Assembly (NCBI GenBank): GCA_021781795.1
Contig: JAJXWA010000001.1
Coordinates: forward strand, 744,001 to 808,000
Origin: Acidobacteriota bacterium
GTDB taxonomy: Bacteria > Acidobacteriota > Terriglobia > Terriglobales > Acidobacteriaceae
Length of the DNA: 64,000 bases
Reading direction: 5' to 3'
A program made the position numbers and the translations under genes. The notes below the pieces were generated by a model that saw only the letters and a list, made by a program, of their open reading frames with translations, did not search any database and was not told where the DNA came from. Position 1 is the first letter of the stretch. Each line of letters opens with the position of its first letter. Below are positions 63,519 through 64,000 of the stretch, in pieces.

Positions 63519-63980
63519 TTACCGCGGCAGCATTGACTTAATCGAATCCGGCAGCCGCTTCTCCAGCACCTTCGCGCGCTCGGCAGCGATGCCGCCCAGA
63601 TAGGTCGGCGCAGGCGTCGCCATCAGCACCAGTGCAAATGCAATCACCGAAAAGACCACTCCCGCCACCGCCGCCGACACAAGCATGTGGTACATGTCCG
63701 AGATATCCAGCCCCAGCATGCTGAATGCAACATGCTCCAGCGGCTTGATATGCCGGATAACTGCCAGCGCAAAGAGCGAGAAGAACACCGACAGCGAAGT
63801 CAGCACCACCAGCGCCACATCCAGGCTACGGTGAAACTTCAGCCTTCCGCTGCAGCGGCTGCACTCCGCCAGATGCTGTTCGTAGTCGCGCCGCATCTCC
63901 GGATGAATGCCCGAGATGTCATAGCGCCAGCTCGCGAGAATTGCGCCAACCACCCGGTCCGTGCATCTATGACTTGCCAT
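63519..63980 (-). CDS. Membrane protein with zinc-finger-like N-terminus
   Basis: This 153-aa protein has an N-terminal HxxxCxxC (HLAECSRCSGR), as in anti-sigma-factor zinc-finger (zf-HC2) domains, then two membrane helices (VALVVLTSLSVFFSLFALAVI and MLVSAAVAGVVFSVIAFALVL) and a short tail. No sigma factor is seen in the window. ATG 63980 is chosen over a GTG at 63986. Whether it acts as an anti-sigma factor is unknown. Confidence 0.75.
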   Translation of the reverse strand: MASHRCTDRVVGAILASWRYDISGIHPEMRRDYEQHLAECSRCSGRLKFHRSLDVALVVLTSLSVFFSLFALAVIRHIKPLEHVAFSMLGLDISDMYHMLVSAAVAGVVFSVIAFALVLMATPAPTYLGGIAAERAKVLEKRLPDSIKSMLPR

Positions 63981-64000
63981 ACTCACTTAGACTCACTTTG

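Overview
The window looks like chromosomal DNA of an Acidobacteriota member, most likely class Terriglobia (the Acidobacteriaceae type). This is an inference from gene content: a CRTAC1-type FG-GAP/ASPIC protein, a GntR-LacI hybrid regulator, a bacillithiol BshA, DUF4097 and bactofilin-like surface proteins, two paralogous secreted TrbI/VirB10-like proteins, GC-rich coding sequence and frequent GTG/TTG starts. No rRNA gene is present to confirm it. I count about 66 protein genes, two tRNAs and two clear pseudogenes.

Layout. 1-2256: the N-terminus of a QueD-like enzyme cut by the left edge, a membrane glycosyltransferase, a TlpA-like lipoprotein and a small protein. 2316-7623: a tRNA-Arg(ACG), a frameshifted tyrosine-recombinase relic next to it, an intact GH3 beta-glucosidase, the C-terminal stump of a second GH3 enzyme, about 0.8 kb with no recognisable gene, and an orphan PGN_0703-type putative restriction endonuclease. 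I read this as an eroded integrated island. 7699-14986: a cytochrome c, then a minus-strand set of sugar kinase, CRTAC1 protein, hybrid regulator and pncB, and a methyltransferase. 15138-23017: a coiled-coil protein, a CNNM/CorC-like CBS protein divergent from a HlyD-type adaptor, two repeat-built surface proteins flanking a phosphoglycolate-phosphatase-like gene, an SDR, and a 60-aa protein followed by an NAD-binding half of a hydroxyacyl-CoA dehydrogenase.

23014-31659: bshA, a YdjC/HpnK deacetylase, tRNA-Val(TAC), a dapA-like gene with an insertion, carB, carA and lepB. 31692-43705: a TrbI-like protein, a serine hydrolase and murQ (cell-wall recycling), a TonB-like protein, then cpaB-cpaC (Flp pilus) behind an extended -10 promoter and a strongly structured leader, followed by DUF192, EAL-HDOD, AsmA and PP2C proteins. 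43771-53096: a beta-propeller-like secreted protein, a DMT transporter, bacteriohemerythrin, holA and lptE, a methyltransferase, a half-size EamA protein, aroK, and a haem-A assembly group (cyoE, DUF420, a small membrane protein) with a CBS protein.

53160-57106: a TetR-HlyD-ABC-permease operon resembling E. coli cecR-ybhGFSR, with a palindromic operator at its start. 57282-63980: a small conserved-looking protein, a CyaY/frataxin, a 3-hydroxybutyryl-CoA dehydrogenase, the second TrbI-like protein, eno and gpmI (adjacent glycolytic steps) ending in a strong terminator, and a membrane protein with a zinc-finger-like N-terminus.

Most of the window is ordinary core genome. The parts that most deserve a second look are the tRNA-Arg island relic, the structured cpaB leader, the hairpins at the carA-carB junction and at the lptE stop codon, the TrbI-like paralogue pair, and the small-protein/NAD-domain pair.
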